Positions 13,329 to 18,971 of a stretch of 18,971 bases of DNA are shown here, piece by piece; positions within the stretch are counted from its first letter, which is position 1; each line of letters starts with the position of its first letter. Both the position numbers and the translations under genes were made by a program. Origin of the DNA: Caulobacteraceae bacterium (GTDB taxonomy: Bacteria > Pseudomonadota > Alphaproteobacteria > Caulobacterales > Caulobacteraceae); assembly GCA_004144935.1 (NCBI GenBank), contig SDZP01000021.1, forward strand, positions 1 to 18,971, given 5' to 3'. The notes beneath the pieces are model-generated. The model was given only the letters and a program-made list of their open reading frames with translations, had not been told where the DNA came from and did no database searches.

Positions 13329-15110
13329 TCAGAAAGCCTCGGCGGGAAGTTGCATCAGGGTGGCGGAACCGGTCTTCAGCTTGGCCAGGTGGGCGGTCCC
13401 TTCCGGGATGATCCGCTCGACGAAGTAGCGGCCGACGACCAGCTTGTTGGCGTAGAAGGGATCGGCGTCGCCCTTGGCCAGGGCCGCCTTGGCGATCTGG
13501 GCCCACATGAAGGCCAGGCCGGTGATGCCGAACAGGTGCATGTAGTCGGTGGAGGCGGCGCCGGCGTTGTCCGGATTGGCCAGGCCGTTCTGCATCAGCC
13601 ACATGGTGGCCTCCTGCAGCTGGGCCTTCACGGCAGCCAGGCCGTCCAGGAAGACCTTAAGGTTGGGGTCGGCGCTGTTGGCCTCGATGTAGGCGTCGAT
13701 CTCGGCGAAGAAACTCATCACGGCGCGGCCGCCGTTGGCCGCCAGCTTGCGGCCGACCAGGTCCAGCGCCTGCACCCCGTTGGTGCCCTCGTAGATTAAG
13801 GCAATGCGGCAGTCGCGCAGGTACTGGCTGGCCGGGAAGTGCTCGGTGAAGCCCGAGCCGCCAAACACCTGCATGGAATCGACGCAGACCTTGAAGCCCT
13901 TGTCGGTCAGGTAGCCTTTGAGGACCGGCGTCAGCAGGCCCATGTAGTCATTGCCCTTCTGGCGCACCGCCTCGTCCGGGTGGCCGTGGGCGAGGTCGCC
14001 CTGCAGCGCCGTCCAGAACAGGAAGGCGCGGCCGGCCTCGATGATGGCCTTCGAATCCAGCAGCATGCGGCGCACGTCCGGGTGGACGATGATCGGGTCG
14101 GCCGGCCCGGCCGGGTTCTTCGGCCCGGTCAGGGAGCGGCCCTGCAGGCGATCCTTGGCGAATTCGGCGGCGGCCTGGTAGGCGGCCTCGGCCTGGGCGA
14201 CGCCCTGCAGCCCGACGCCGATGCGGGCCTCGTTCATCATCACGAACATGATGCGCAGGCCGGCGTTCTCCTCGCCGATCAGGAAGCCCTTGGCGTCATC
14301 GTAGGCCATCACGCAGGTGGCGTTGCCGTGGATGCCCATCTTCTCTTCCAGGCCGGCGCATTTGACGCCCTCCTGCCGCTCGCCGACGTTGCCGTCGGCA
14401 TCGAGCAGGTACTTCGGCACGATGAAGAGGCTGATGCCCTTCACCCCGGCCGGCGCGCCCTCGATGCGGGCCAGGACCAGGTGGATGATGTTGCCGGCCA
14501 TGTCGTGCTCGCCGGCCGAGATCCAGATCTTCTGGCCGGTGATGCGGTAGCTGCCGTCGGCCTGGGGCACGGCCTTGGTGCGCAGCAGGCCGAGGTCCGT
14601 GCCGCAGTGGGGCTCGGTCAGGTTCATGGTGCCGGTCCATTCGCCGGTGACCATCCGGGGCAGGTAGGCCTGCTTCTGCTCGTCGGTGCCGCCGGTGTGG
14701 ATGGCCGAATAGGCGCCGTGCGCCAGGCCCGGGTACATCGAGAAGGCCATGTTGGCCGACGACGACATCTCGCTGAAGCTGAGGTTGACCACATGCGGCA
14801 GGCCTTGGCCGCCGTAGGCCGGGTCGGACCCCAGGCCCGTCCAGCCGCCTTCGCAAAGCAGCCTGTAGGCTTCCTTGAAGCCGTCCGGCGTGGTGACCGT
14901 ATTGTCCTGATGCCAAGTGCAGCCCTGCTTGTCACCGACGGCGTTCAGCGGGGCCAGCACCTCGCCGGTGAACTTCCCGGCCTCCTCGATGATCGCCTTG
15001 ACCACGTCCAGCGAGGCGTCGGCGAAGGCCGGCAACTCGGCGTACTGGTCAATCTTCAGCACATCCTCGAGCAGGAAGACGTGGTCGCGCACCGGCGGTT
15101 GGTAGGCCAT
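13329..15110 (-). CDS. Large acyl-CoA dehydrogenase, DmdC-like
   Basis: Acyl-CoA dehydrogenase of 593 residues, the long form with an extra C-terminal domain seen in DmdC (3-methylmercaptopropionyl-CoA dehydrogenase) and related FadE-type enzymes. The N-terminus MAYQPPVRDHVFLLEDVL is typical of that group. Motifs are DPAYGGQGLPH (96-106), NLTEPHCGTDLGLLRTKA (163-180), KIWISAGEHDM (194-204), MNEARIGVGLQG (292-303), QVFGGSGFTEHFP (414-426) and IALIYEGTNGVQALDL (436-451). E441 in YEGT is the likely catalytic base, in the MCAD position. The C-terminal domain spans about 465-590. ATG 15110 has a modest ribosome binding site (ACGGA). It heads a two-gene unit with the smaller dehydrogenase. DmdC proteins are over-named; fatty or branched acyl-CoA substrates are as likely as sulfur compounds. 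Confidence 0.93.
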   Translation of the reverse strand: MAYQPPVRDHVFLLEDVLKIDQYAELPAFADASLDVVKAIIEEAGKFTGEVLAPLNAVGDKQGCTWHQDNTVTTPDGFKEAYRLLCEGGWTGLGSDPAYGGQGLPHVVNLSFSEMSSSANMAFSMYPGLAHGAYSAIHTGGTDEQKQAYLPRMVTGEWTGTMNLTEPHCGTDLGLLRTKAVPQADGSYRITGQKIWISAGEHDMAGNIIHLVLARIEGAPAGVKGISLFIVPKYLLDADGNVGERQEGVKCAGLEEKMGIHGNATCVMAYDDAKGFLIGEENAGLRIMFVMMNEARIGVGLQGVAQAEAAYQAAAEFAKDRLQGRSLTGPKNPAGPADPIIVHPDVRRMLLDSKAIIEAGRAFLFWTALQGDLAHGHPDEAVRQKGNDYMGLLTPVLKGYLTDKGFKVCVDSMQVFGGSGFTEHFPASQYLRDCRIALIYEGTNGVQALDLVGRKLAANGGRAVMSFFAEIDAYIEANSADPNLKVFLDGLAAVKAQLQEATMWLMQNGLANPDNAGAASTDYMHLFGITGLAFMWAQIAKAALAKGDADPFYANKLVVGRYFVERIIPEGTAHLAKLKTGSATLMQLPAEAF

Positions 15111-15150
15111 GGTTGGTCCGTGGTTCTGAGGTGGATTTGAAACGCAAAAC

Positions 15151-15174
15151 GGGGACCGGCGCGAACCGGTCCCC
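15151..15174 (-). terminator. Rho-independent terminator of the MerR gene
   Basis: A perfect 9-bp stem (GGGGACCGG at 15151-15159, CCGGTCCCC at 15166-15174) with a 6-base loop lies 22 bases past the MerR stop. On the minus strand it is followed by GTTTTGCGTTTC, a T-rich tail. It separates the regulator transcript from the dehydrogenase operon, whose promoter must then lie in about 15111-15150 or within the terminator. Confidence 0.7.
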
Positions 15175-15196
15175 GACATTGCTACTGTGATGAGGC

Positions 15197-15679
15197 CTAC
15201 TTGCCCATCGCCATCTCGGCATGGCCGTCGAGCCGGGCGCGAAGCACCTGGTCGTAGTCGGCCGCCTTGGGCAGCAGGTCCGGGCGCTTCTGCGACAGAT
15301 GGGTCTCGAGACGCTCGCAAGCGGCGTGAAGCTCCTGGATGGCGCCGTCGATATCCTCGCGCTGGCGCTCGAGGACGACGATCTTCTCGCGGAATTTCTT
15401 CAGGGAATGGGCGTTCTGGTGCGCCGCCTCGTCGCCCTCGTCGTAGAGTTCGAGGATCTCGCGGATCTCCTGCAGGGAGAGGCCGACGCGCTTGCCGCGC
15501 AGGATGAGGATCAGGCGGGCCCGGTCCTTGTAGCTGTAGACCCGGTTCATCCCGTCGCGGGCGGGGGTCAGCAGGCCCTTGTCCTCGTAGAAGCGCAGGG
15601 CGCGCGGGGTGGCTTTGAATTCGGTGCAGAGTTGGCGGATCGTGAAGGTCCGCTCGGGACGGCGCAGTTCCATGACCAT
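15197..15679 (-). CDS. MerR-family transcriptional regulator
   Basis: DNA-binding regulator of 160 residues. The winged-helix MerR domain covers about 12-80: FTIRQLCTEFKATPRALRFYEDKGLL, wing ARDGMNRVYSYKD, then LILRGKRVGLSLQEIREILELYD. A long helix predicted as the dimer coiled coil follows (about 90-130: LKKFREKIVVLERQREDIDGAIQEL). There are no metal-binding cysteines like those of MerR/CueR, so a small organic or acyl-CoA effector is likely. MerR proteins next to acyl-CoA dehydrogenases often belong to the LiuR-type group controlling branched-chain or fatty acid catabolism, which is my inferred role. ATG 15679 follows GGGAGAAG; the next ATG is at 15673. An ACGT-rich dyad upstream suggests autoregulation. 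Confidence 0.9.
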   Translation of the reverse strand: MVMELRRPERTFTIRQLCTEFKATPRALRFYEDKGLLTPARDGMNRVYSYKDRARLILILRGKRVGLSLQEIREILELYDEGDEAAHQNAHSLKKFREKIVVLERQREDIDGAIQELHAACERLETHLSQKRPDLLPKAADYDQVLRARLDGHAEMAMGK

Positions 15680-15737
15680 GTGACTTCTCCCTGACGTAAT
15701 CGTTGGCGTTTGGCGTTCTGGTGATGCCCTTGGGTCA

Positions 15738-15767
15738 GACGTTACGTCCCGCTTACGTCAACGTCAA
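15738..15767. promoter_or_regulatory. ACGT-rich dyad operator/promoter of the MerR gene
   Basis: Within 30 bp lie a perfect 11-bp palindrome GACGTTACGTC (15738-15748) and a second ACGT-nn-ACGT pair (15755-15764). On the minus strand TTGACG (15767-15762) could be a -35, with TAACGT (15744-15739) at 17-bp spacing as a poor -10. Dyads between -35 and -10 are the normal MerR-family operator location. A further ACGT lies at 15694-15697. Inference: autoregulatory site. Confidence 0.5.
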
Positions 15768-15812
15768 CAGAGAAGAATGTTTATCCCCAACGTCGGTAAT
15801 CAGCCACGGAAA

Positions 15813-15842
15813 AGGGGCCGGTTTGCGTCCAAACCGGCCCCT
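15813..15842 (-). terminator. Rho-independent terminator of the SH3b/glycine-zipper gene
   Basis: A perfect 12-bp stem (15813-15824 with 15831-15842; loop GCGTCC) lies 25 bases past the stop at 15868. On the minus strand the stem is followed by TTTTCC. This is the clearest intrinsic terminator in the window. Confidence 0.85.
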
Positions 15843-15867
15843 CTCGGTAGAAGTTGCCTGTGGGTCT

Positions 15868-16446
15868 TTACCAGCTGGCGTTCTGGTAGCCCGTCGGACG
15901 GACGTAGGCGCCGTTGACGTAACCCACGCCGACGCCGTTGCGGCTGACCAGGACCCAGTCGCCGCGCTTGGCGTAGGCCATGGCCGTGAAGGTCTCGCCG
16001 CGGGTCAGCTGACCCACCTTGCCGGCGCCGGTCGAGGGACCCGAGCGCAGGTTGACGGTCGAGGTGGCGATGAACCGGCCGCCGGCCTTCTGGAAGTTGG
16101 CGGGCTGGACATAGTTGGCGATGCGGTAACCGTTCGAGACATAGGTCCCGCTGTTGACGGCTTCCTTCTTCTGGGCCTGGCAGCCGATGGCGCTGCCAGC
16201 GGCGGCGCCGAGGCCGGCCCCGACCAGGGTCCCGGCCGTCTGTTCGTTCCTGGCCACCTTGTTGCCGATCAGGCCGCCGAGGATGGCGCCGATGATCGCG
16301 CCGCCCTCCTGCTTCTTGCCGGGGGCCGAGCAGCCGATGACGCCGTTCGGCTGGGCCGAGGCGGTCACGGGAACGGCGGCGACGCCCATGGAGGCGACGA
16401 GGGTCAGGGCCAGGCCGACTTTCGCGATCTTGCTGTGCGCTTGCAT
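15868..16446 (-). CDS. Exported glycine-zipper and bacterial SH3 domain protein
   Basis: 192-residue envelope protein. Residues 1-31 form a signal peptide (MQAHSKIAKVGLALTLVAS, cleavage near TASA/QP). Residues about 47-88 are a glycine-zipper segment (EGGAIIGAILGGLIGN, then GTLVGAGLGAAAGSAIG) like that of the 17-kDa surface antigen/OmpA-linker group. It is flanked by two cysteines (C39, C89). A bacterial SH3 domain covers about 125-183, with TVNLRSGPST and YAKRGDWVLV, ending in VGYVNGAYVRPTGY. SH3b domains usually bind cell-wall peptides and glycine zippers associate with membranes, so it may tether envelope layers; no catalytic domain is present. ATG 16446 is preceded by GAGGAGAGA. It is monocistronic, with its own terminator, and divergent from the orphan gene at 16647. 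Confidence 0.88.
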   Translation of the reverse strand: MQAHSKIAKVGLALTLVASMGVAAVPVTASAQPNGVIGCSAPGKKQEGGAIIGAILGGLIGNKVARNEQTAGTLVGAGLGAAAGSAIGCQAQKKEAVNSGTYVSNGYRIANYVQPANFQKAGGRFIATSTVNLRSGPSTGAGKVGQLTRGETFTAMAYAKRGDWVLVSRNGVGVGYVNGAYVRPTGYQNASW

Positions 16447-16646
16447 GGGTCTCTCCTCAGAATGCGCGGACCGGGGACGGCCCCGGTTGTTGAGGAGGGT
16501 TATGACGGGCGGCGCCTGAACGGGTTTGGAAGCGGTCGTTGTGTTTCGTTCAGGGTTCGGGCCCCTTGGAGGGAGCCGACGATTTCCGAAACCACGTGGT
16601 GGATTGCAGCCACCGGCTGGACCATCCTGCGGACAGCAGAGAAAGC

Positions 16647-17360
16647 ATGATGCGCGTTAGACTGATCGACTTCATGGAGCGCTTGAAGCGAAAGAGCCGT
16701 GCGCCGTCCGTACTGGGACGCCAGATCGAGGCCACGCTATGTCCCGGAATGAGTGTGCCGGAGCCGCTGGAGCTTCTCTTCAAATGGATCGAGACGAAAG
16801 GCTACTTCATCGACAAGTCAGCCGGTCGATTGGGCTTTCTTTTCCCAGAGGACGAAATGAAGGCGGGTTGGACAGAATCTGGACGACCGGGTGGTACCGA
16901 TATCACCTTCGCGCCGGAGGGAAATGTGAACCTCCGCTATTGGTTTCGCACCGAAGACCCGGAGATCATCGAGCGCCTCTGTGTGTTTGCCAAAACCGGC
17001 GGGGACGGCTCCATGGCGGCCTTCTGGTTGGCGGACGACGGCTCTCAGAAGATCGTGCATCTGGGGTCGGGATCGGGCTCCACAACACTTTGCGTCCTGG
17101 CCGATGATCCGGTCGACTTTCTGAGACTGTTGGCTATTGGCTACGATGAAATCTGCTGGGGAGACGCCTATTCAGAGCCCCCTAACGCGGGGGGAGAATT
17201 CATCGTTAGCCCCAACATGCCCTATACCGCTTGGGTAGAGAGGACATTTCAAGTGACGACCCCTGACCGGGGAACCGATCTCGTGAAATGGCCCCTTTCA
17301 ATGGATGCGCAGTCGTCACCAGACCCGTTCTGGCGCTGGGTGAACTCGCGCTTGGTCTAA
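16647..17360 (+). CDS. Hypothetical protein, possibly SUKH/SMI1-KNR4-like
   Basis: 237-residue soluble protein that I do not recognise with confidence. There is no signal peptide or membrane helix. The N-terminus is basic (MERLKRKSRAPSVLGRQIEA). The middle has LELLFKWIETKGYFIDK and a tryptophan-rich C-terminal half: AAFWLADDGSQKIVHLG, DDPVDFLRLLAIGYDEICWG and DPFWRWV near the end. The FLRLLAIGYDEICW stretch recalls SMI1/KNR4 (SUKH) proteins, many of which are immunity proteins against secreted toxins, but this is a weak resemblance. The GC content is visibly lower than in the neighbours, with many A/T-ending codons, suggesting recent acquisition. Two adjacent ATGs (16647, 16650) follow AGAGAAAG; upstream codons lack coding character. 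No toxin gene is visible. It converges on the CoA-transferase with an 8-bp gap. Confidence 0.7.
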   Translation: MMRVRLIDFMERLKRKSRAPSVLGRQIEATLCPGMSVPEPLELLFKWIETKGYFIDKSAGRLGFLFPEDEMKAGWTESGRPGGTDITFAPEGNVNLRYWFRTEDPEIIERLCVFAKTGGDGSMAAFWLADDGSQKIVHLGSGSGSTTLCVLADDPVDFLRLLAIGYDEICWGDAYSEPPNAGGEFIVSPNMPYTAWVERTFQVTTPDRGTDLVKWPLSMDAQSSPDPFWRWVNSRLV

Positions 17361-17368
17361 GGCGCCGC

Positions 17369-18637
17369 CTACACCGCCCGCCGCATCTCGTCCCAAATAT
17401 TTGACAGGTTGTCCCGGTGCGCCGGGCTGGCGACCCCGATCAGGGCCTGCGCCCGTTCATCCAGCGTCCGGCCCCGCAGATCGGCGACGCCGTGCTCGGT
17501 GATCACCAGGCCGATGTCGGCGCGGGGAACGCTGACCACGCCCGGCGACAGGCGCGGCACGATGCGGCTGATGCTGTCGCCTTTGGCCGAGGCCGGCAGG
17601 GCGAGGATCGGCAGGCCGCCGTCGCTCAGCCGCGCGCCACGCAGGAAGTCGGTCAGGCCGCCGATGCCGCTGACCTGGCGGCCCCCCTGGAACTCGGCGT
17701 TGGCCTGGCCGAAGAGGTCGATCTCCAGCGCCGAATTGACCGCCACCAGCCGGGGAATGGCCGCCAACACCGAGATGTCGTGAGTGTGGCCGCTGTCGGC
17801 GAAGGTGATGCGCGGGTCGCCAAGTCGCTCGCGCAAGCGCGCCGTGCCGGCGGCGAGCCCGGTGGTGATGCTGTCGACGACATCCTCGTCCAACAGGTCG
17901 ACCAGCGGATCGGTGACCATGCCCGAATGGATCTTCAGGCCCCGGCGGCCGCGCAGACCTTTAAGCGCCGCGACGCCGGCCTTGCCGACCCCGAACTGCA
18001 GGCTGGCCCCGTCCGGCGCGAGGTTGGCGATATGGCGTGAAATGACCTCGAAGGCCGGGTCGAGATCGCCGGCGTCGTAGTCGAGCACCGCGCTGTCGTC
18101 CTCGGCGACGAGGTCGAACGCCGCCAGCGGCCAGCGCGGGCCGTTCACCGCCGGCAGGTTCGGATTGATCAGGGCCAGCTTGAAGACCTCTGGCCGGGCC
18201 ATGACCGCGGGCGCCAGGTCGCTGGCGACGCTGAGGGTGACCATCCCCCCGGCGTCCGGCGGGCTGACCTGGAAGACGGCGGCGTCGAGCGGCGTCTGGC
18301 CGAGCCAGCCGTAGGTCTGGAACCAGGTCAGCGGCCGCAGGGCGTAGCGTCCGGCCTCGAAGGCCGCGCGCCAGTCGGCGGAAACGAAGATTCCCTCCGA
18401 GGTGGCCCCGTCGCGCAGGCCCGACCAGTCGGTGCGGTTGATGCCGGGGATGGGGGCGCCGACGAAACACATCCGCTCCGGCCAGCCGGCCGTAGCTTTC
18501 AGCATCTCCCGGAAGCCGAGCGGCTCGCCCGGGCCGAAGGGCACAAACAGGCGCGGGCCACTTTCCGCCTCTGGAGACGCCGCACTCAAGCGATGGGCGA
18601 GCTGCGCGATGGCCAGATCAATCGGGAGGCGAATCAT
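17369..18637 (-). CDS. Acetyl-CoA hydrolase/transferase family protein (class I CoA-transferase)
   Basis: 422-residue enzyme of the acetyl-CoA hydrolase / 4-hydroxybutyrate CoA-transferase (Cat1-like) family. Class I CoA-transferases form a glutamyl-CoA intermediate. The likely catalytic glutamate is E305 in AVNSALEIDLFGQAN; the following GGRQVSGIGG (318-327) holds the CoA-binding glycine loop, and VITEHGVADLRG (378-389) is a strong C-terminal family motif. The protein is slightly shorter than typical members (about 430-500 residues), mainly at the N-terminus. The acceptor acid (acetate, succinate, 4-hydroxybutyrate, propionate) cannot be told from sequence. The ATG at 18637 overlaps the start codon of a divergent small gene, so any promoter lies inside that gene. 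A GANTC site sits at 18631-18635, at the start codon. Confidence 0.9.
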   Translation of the reverse strand: MIRLPIDLAIAQLAHRLSAASPEAESGPRLFVPFGPGEPLGFREMLKATAGWPERMCFVGAPIPGINRTDWSGLRDGATSEGIFVSADWRAAFEAGRYALRPLTWFQTYGWLGQTPLDAAVFQVSPPDAGGMVTLSVASDLAPAVMARPEVFKLALINPNLPAVNGPRWPLAAFDLVAEDDSAVLDYDAGDLDPAFEVISRHIANLAPDGASLQFGVGKAGVAALKGLRGRRGLKIHSGMVTDPLVDLLDEDVVDSITTGLAAGTARLRERLGDPRITFADSGHTHDISVLAAIPRLVAVNSALEIDLFGQANAEFQGGRQVSGIGGLTDFLRGARLSDGGLPILALPASAKGDSISRIVPRLSPGVVSVPRADIGLVITEHGVADLRGRTLDERAQALIGVASPAHRDNLSNIWDEMRRAV

Positions 18638-18854
18638 GTCATCGTCCGTTCAGGCGGCAGCAGCAACCTATGCCCTGCCCGCGAGTTCTGCGTACGAACC
18701 CCGGTCCCTCTTGGACAAGAGCCGTTACGTCATGCAAACGACCGCCCAACAGCCCTCGGGCCTGCTGAAACCCCTGCTGTGGATCGCCGGCGCCTTCTTC
18801 GCCACCGGCTTCCTGGGCTATCTGGCCATCGGCCTGAACACGCTTCCGGGCTGA
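18636..18854 (+). CDS. Small single-pass membrane protein, hypothetical
   Basis: A 72-residue reading frame with one strongly hydrophobic helix near the C-terminus (LLWIAGAFFATGFLGYLAIGL, about 48-68), ending with GLNTLPG. ATG 18636 has an excellent ribosome binding site (GGGAGG, 18624-18629, 6-base spacing). Codons up to residue 32, however, have many A/T third positions, while codons from the internal ATG at 18732 (40-residue product, MQTTAQQPSG) show the strong GC3 bias of real genes here. The true start is therefore open: ribosome binding site evidence favours 18636, codon use favours 18732. Starting at 18636 would make its start codon overlap that of the divergent CoA-transferase (CATG). 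I do not recognise a family. Confidence 0.55.
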   Translation: MSSSVQAAAATYALPASSAYEPRSLLDKSRYVMQTTAQQPSGLLKPLLWIAGAFFATGFLGYLAIGLNTLPG

Positions 18855-18891
18855 GCTTCCCGTCGCGTCTGGACCCCCAGCCCTCACATTC

Positions 18892-18929
18892 CCACCGATC
18901 ATGCTCGCGAATGCGAGCATGATCGGTGG
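18892..18929. repeat. 17-bp perfect palindromic element (REP-like), possible terminator
   Basis: Arms 18892-18908 and 18913-18929 are exact reverse complements around GAAT. Outside them ACATTCCC and GGGGAATGT extend pairing after a 3-base bulge. The core CTCGCGAATGCGAG belongs to the same family as the pair at 12044-12150. It lies 37 bp after the small membrane protein gene and may terminate it. I see no gene from here to the window end. Confidence 0.7.
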
Positions 18930-18971
18930 AGGGGGAATGTTGGGCGCGATCCTTGAACGCCCTAGCCCGCC

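Noticed and set aside
13839..15140. 433-residue plus-strand open frame
   Set aside because: Antisense to the large acyl-CoA dehydrogenase, with shadow-type composition and no recognisable domain.
16471..16486. CCGGGG-ACGG-CCCCGG hairpin as a terminator
   Set aside because: It lies in the 5' leader region of the SH3b gene with no T-tract and no gene ending there. At 6 bp in GC-rich DNA it may be chance or a leader structure.
1..18971. CRISPR array, tRNA, rRNA, insertion sequence, prophage or integron
   Set aside because: No regularly spaced direct repeats, no cloverleaf with conserved tRNA T-loop sequence, and no transposase or integrase motifs were seen on either strand.

Overview
The window is a high-GC chromosomal segment that most resembles Caulobacteraceae (Caulobacter, Phenylobacterium or Brevundimonas type, Alphaproteobacteria). 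The evidence is a lipoprotein of the CC0125/CC1285 type, strong GC bias at third codon positions, rare GANTC (CcrM-type) sites that sit near gene starts, and alphaproteobacterial palindromic repeats. No rRNA, tRNA, CRISPR array, transposase, integrase or phage gene was recognised. No intergenic gap exceeds about 200 bp.

Layout. 1-1388: the 5' part of a TonB-dependent siderophore receptor (minus strand) runs off the left edge. A Fur-box-like site lies between it and a divergent HI0933/BaiN-type flavoprotein gene. 1389-4780: the flavoprotein gene converges on a CC0125-type lipoprotein gene. Divergent from that lies a translationally coupled pair, a TrmO/TsaA-like tRNA methyltransferase and a class III (CaiB/BaiF) CoA-transferase. 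4852-6168: fdhD, convergent with a COG3650-type lipoprotein. 6244-9296: an orphan DNA cytosine-5 methyltransferase, then cysK, a small exported NTR/TIMP-like protein and vsr. The last three are overlapped by 1 or 4 bases. Vsr repairs the T:G mismatches that arise when 5-methylcytosine deaminates, so methyltransferase and vsr form a functional pair split by unrelated genes. An 18-bp perfect hairpin separates vsr from the convergent hybrid histidine kinase.

9341-12032: a hybrid sensor kinase, an OsmC-family protein and a VOC-fold protein, all on the minus strand. 12044-12150: an inverted pair of REP-like palindromes. 12157-15679: a lipid or branched-chain catabolism block on the minus strand, with a MerR regulator followed by a DmdC-like and an LCAD-like acyl-CoA dehydrogenase. 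15868-16446: an exported glycine-zipper/SH3b protein with a clear terminator. 16647-17360: a lower-GC orphan gene of unknown function. 17369-18637: an acetyl-CoA hydrolase/transferase, whose start codon overlaps that of a divergent small membrane protein. The window ends in another perfect palindrome.

Most of the window is ordinary housekeeping and accessory metabolism; I see no clear new multi-gene system. The most interesting signals are regulatory. A perfect inverted repeat carrying two GANTC sites overlaps the methyltransferase start codon. GANTC sites elsewhere sit near starts. Palindromic repeats have been captured at gene ends, including the vsr stop codon. An ACGT-rich operator precedes the MerR gene.
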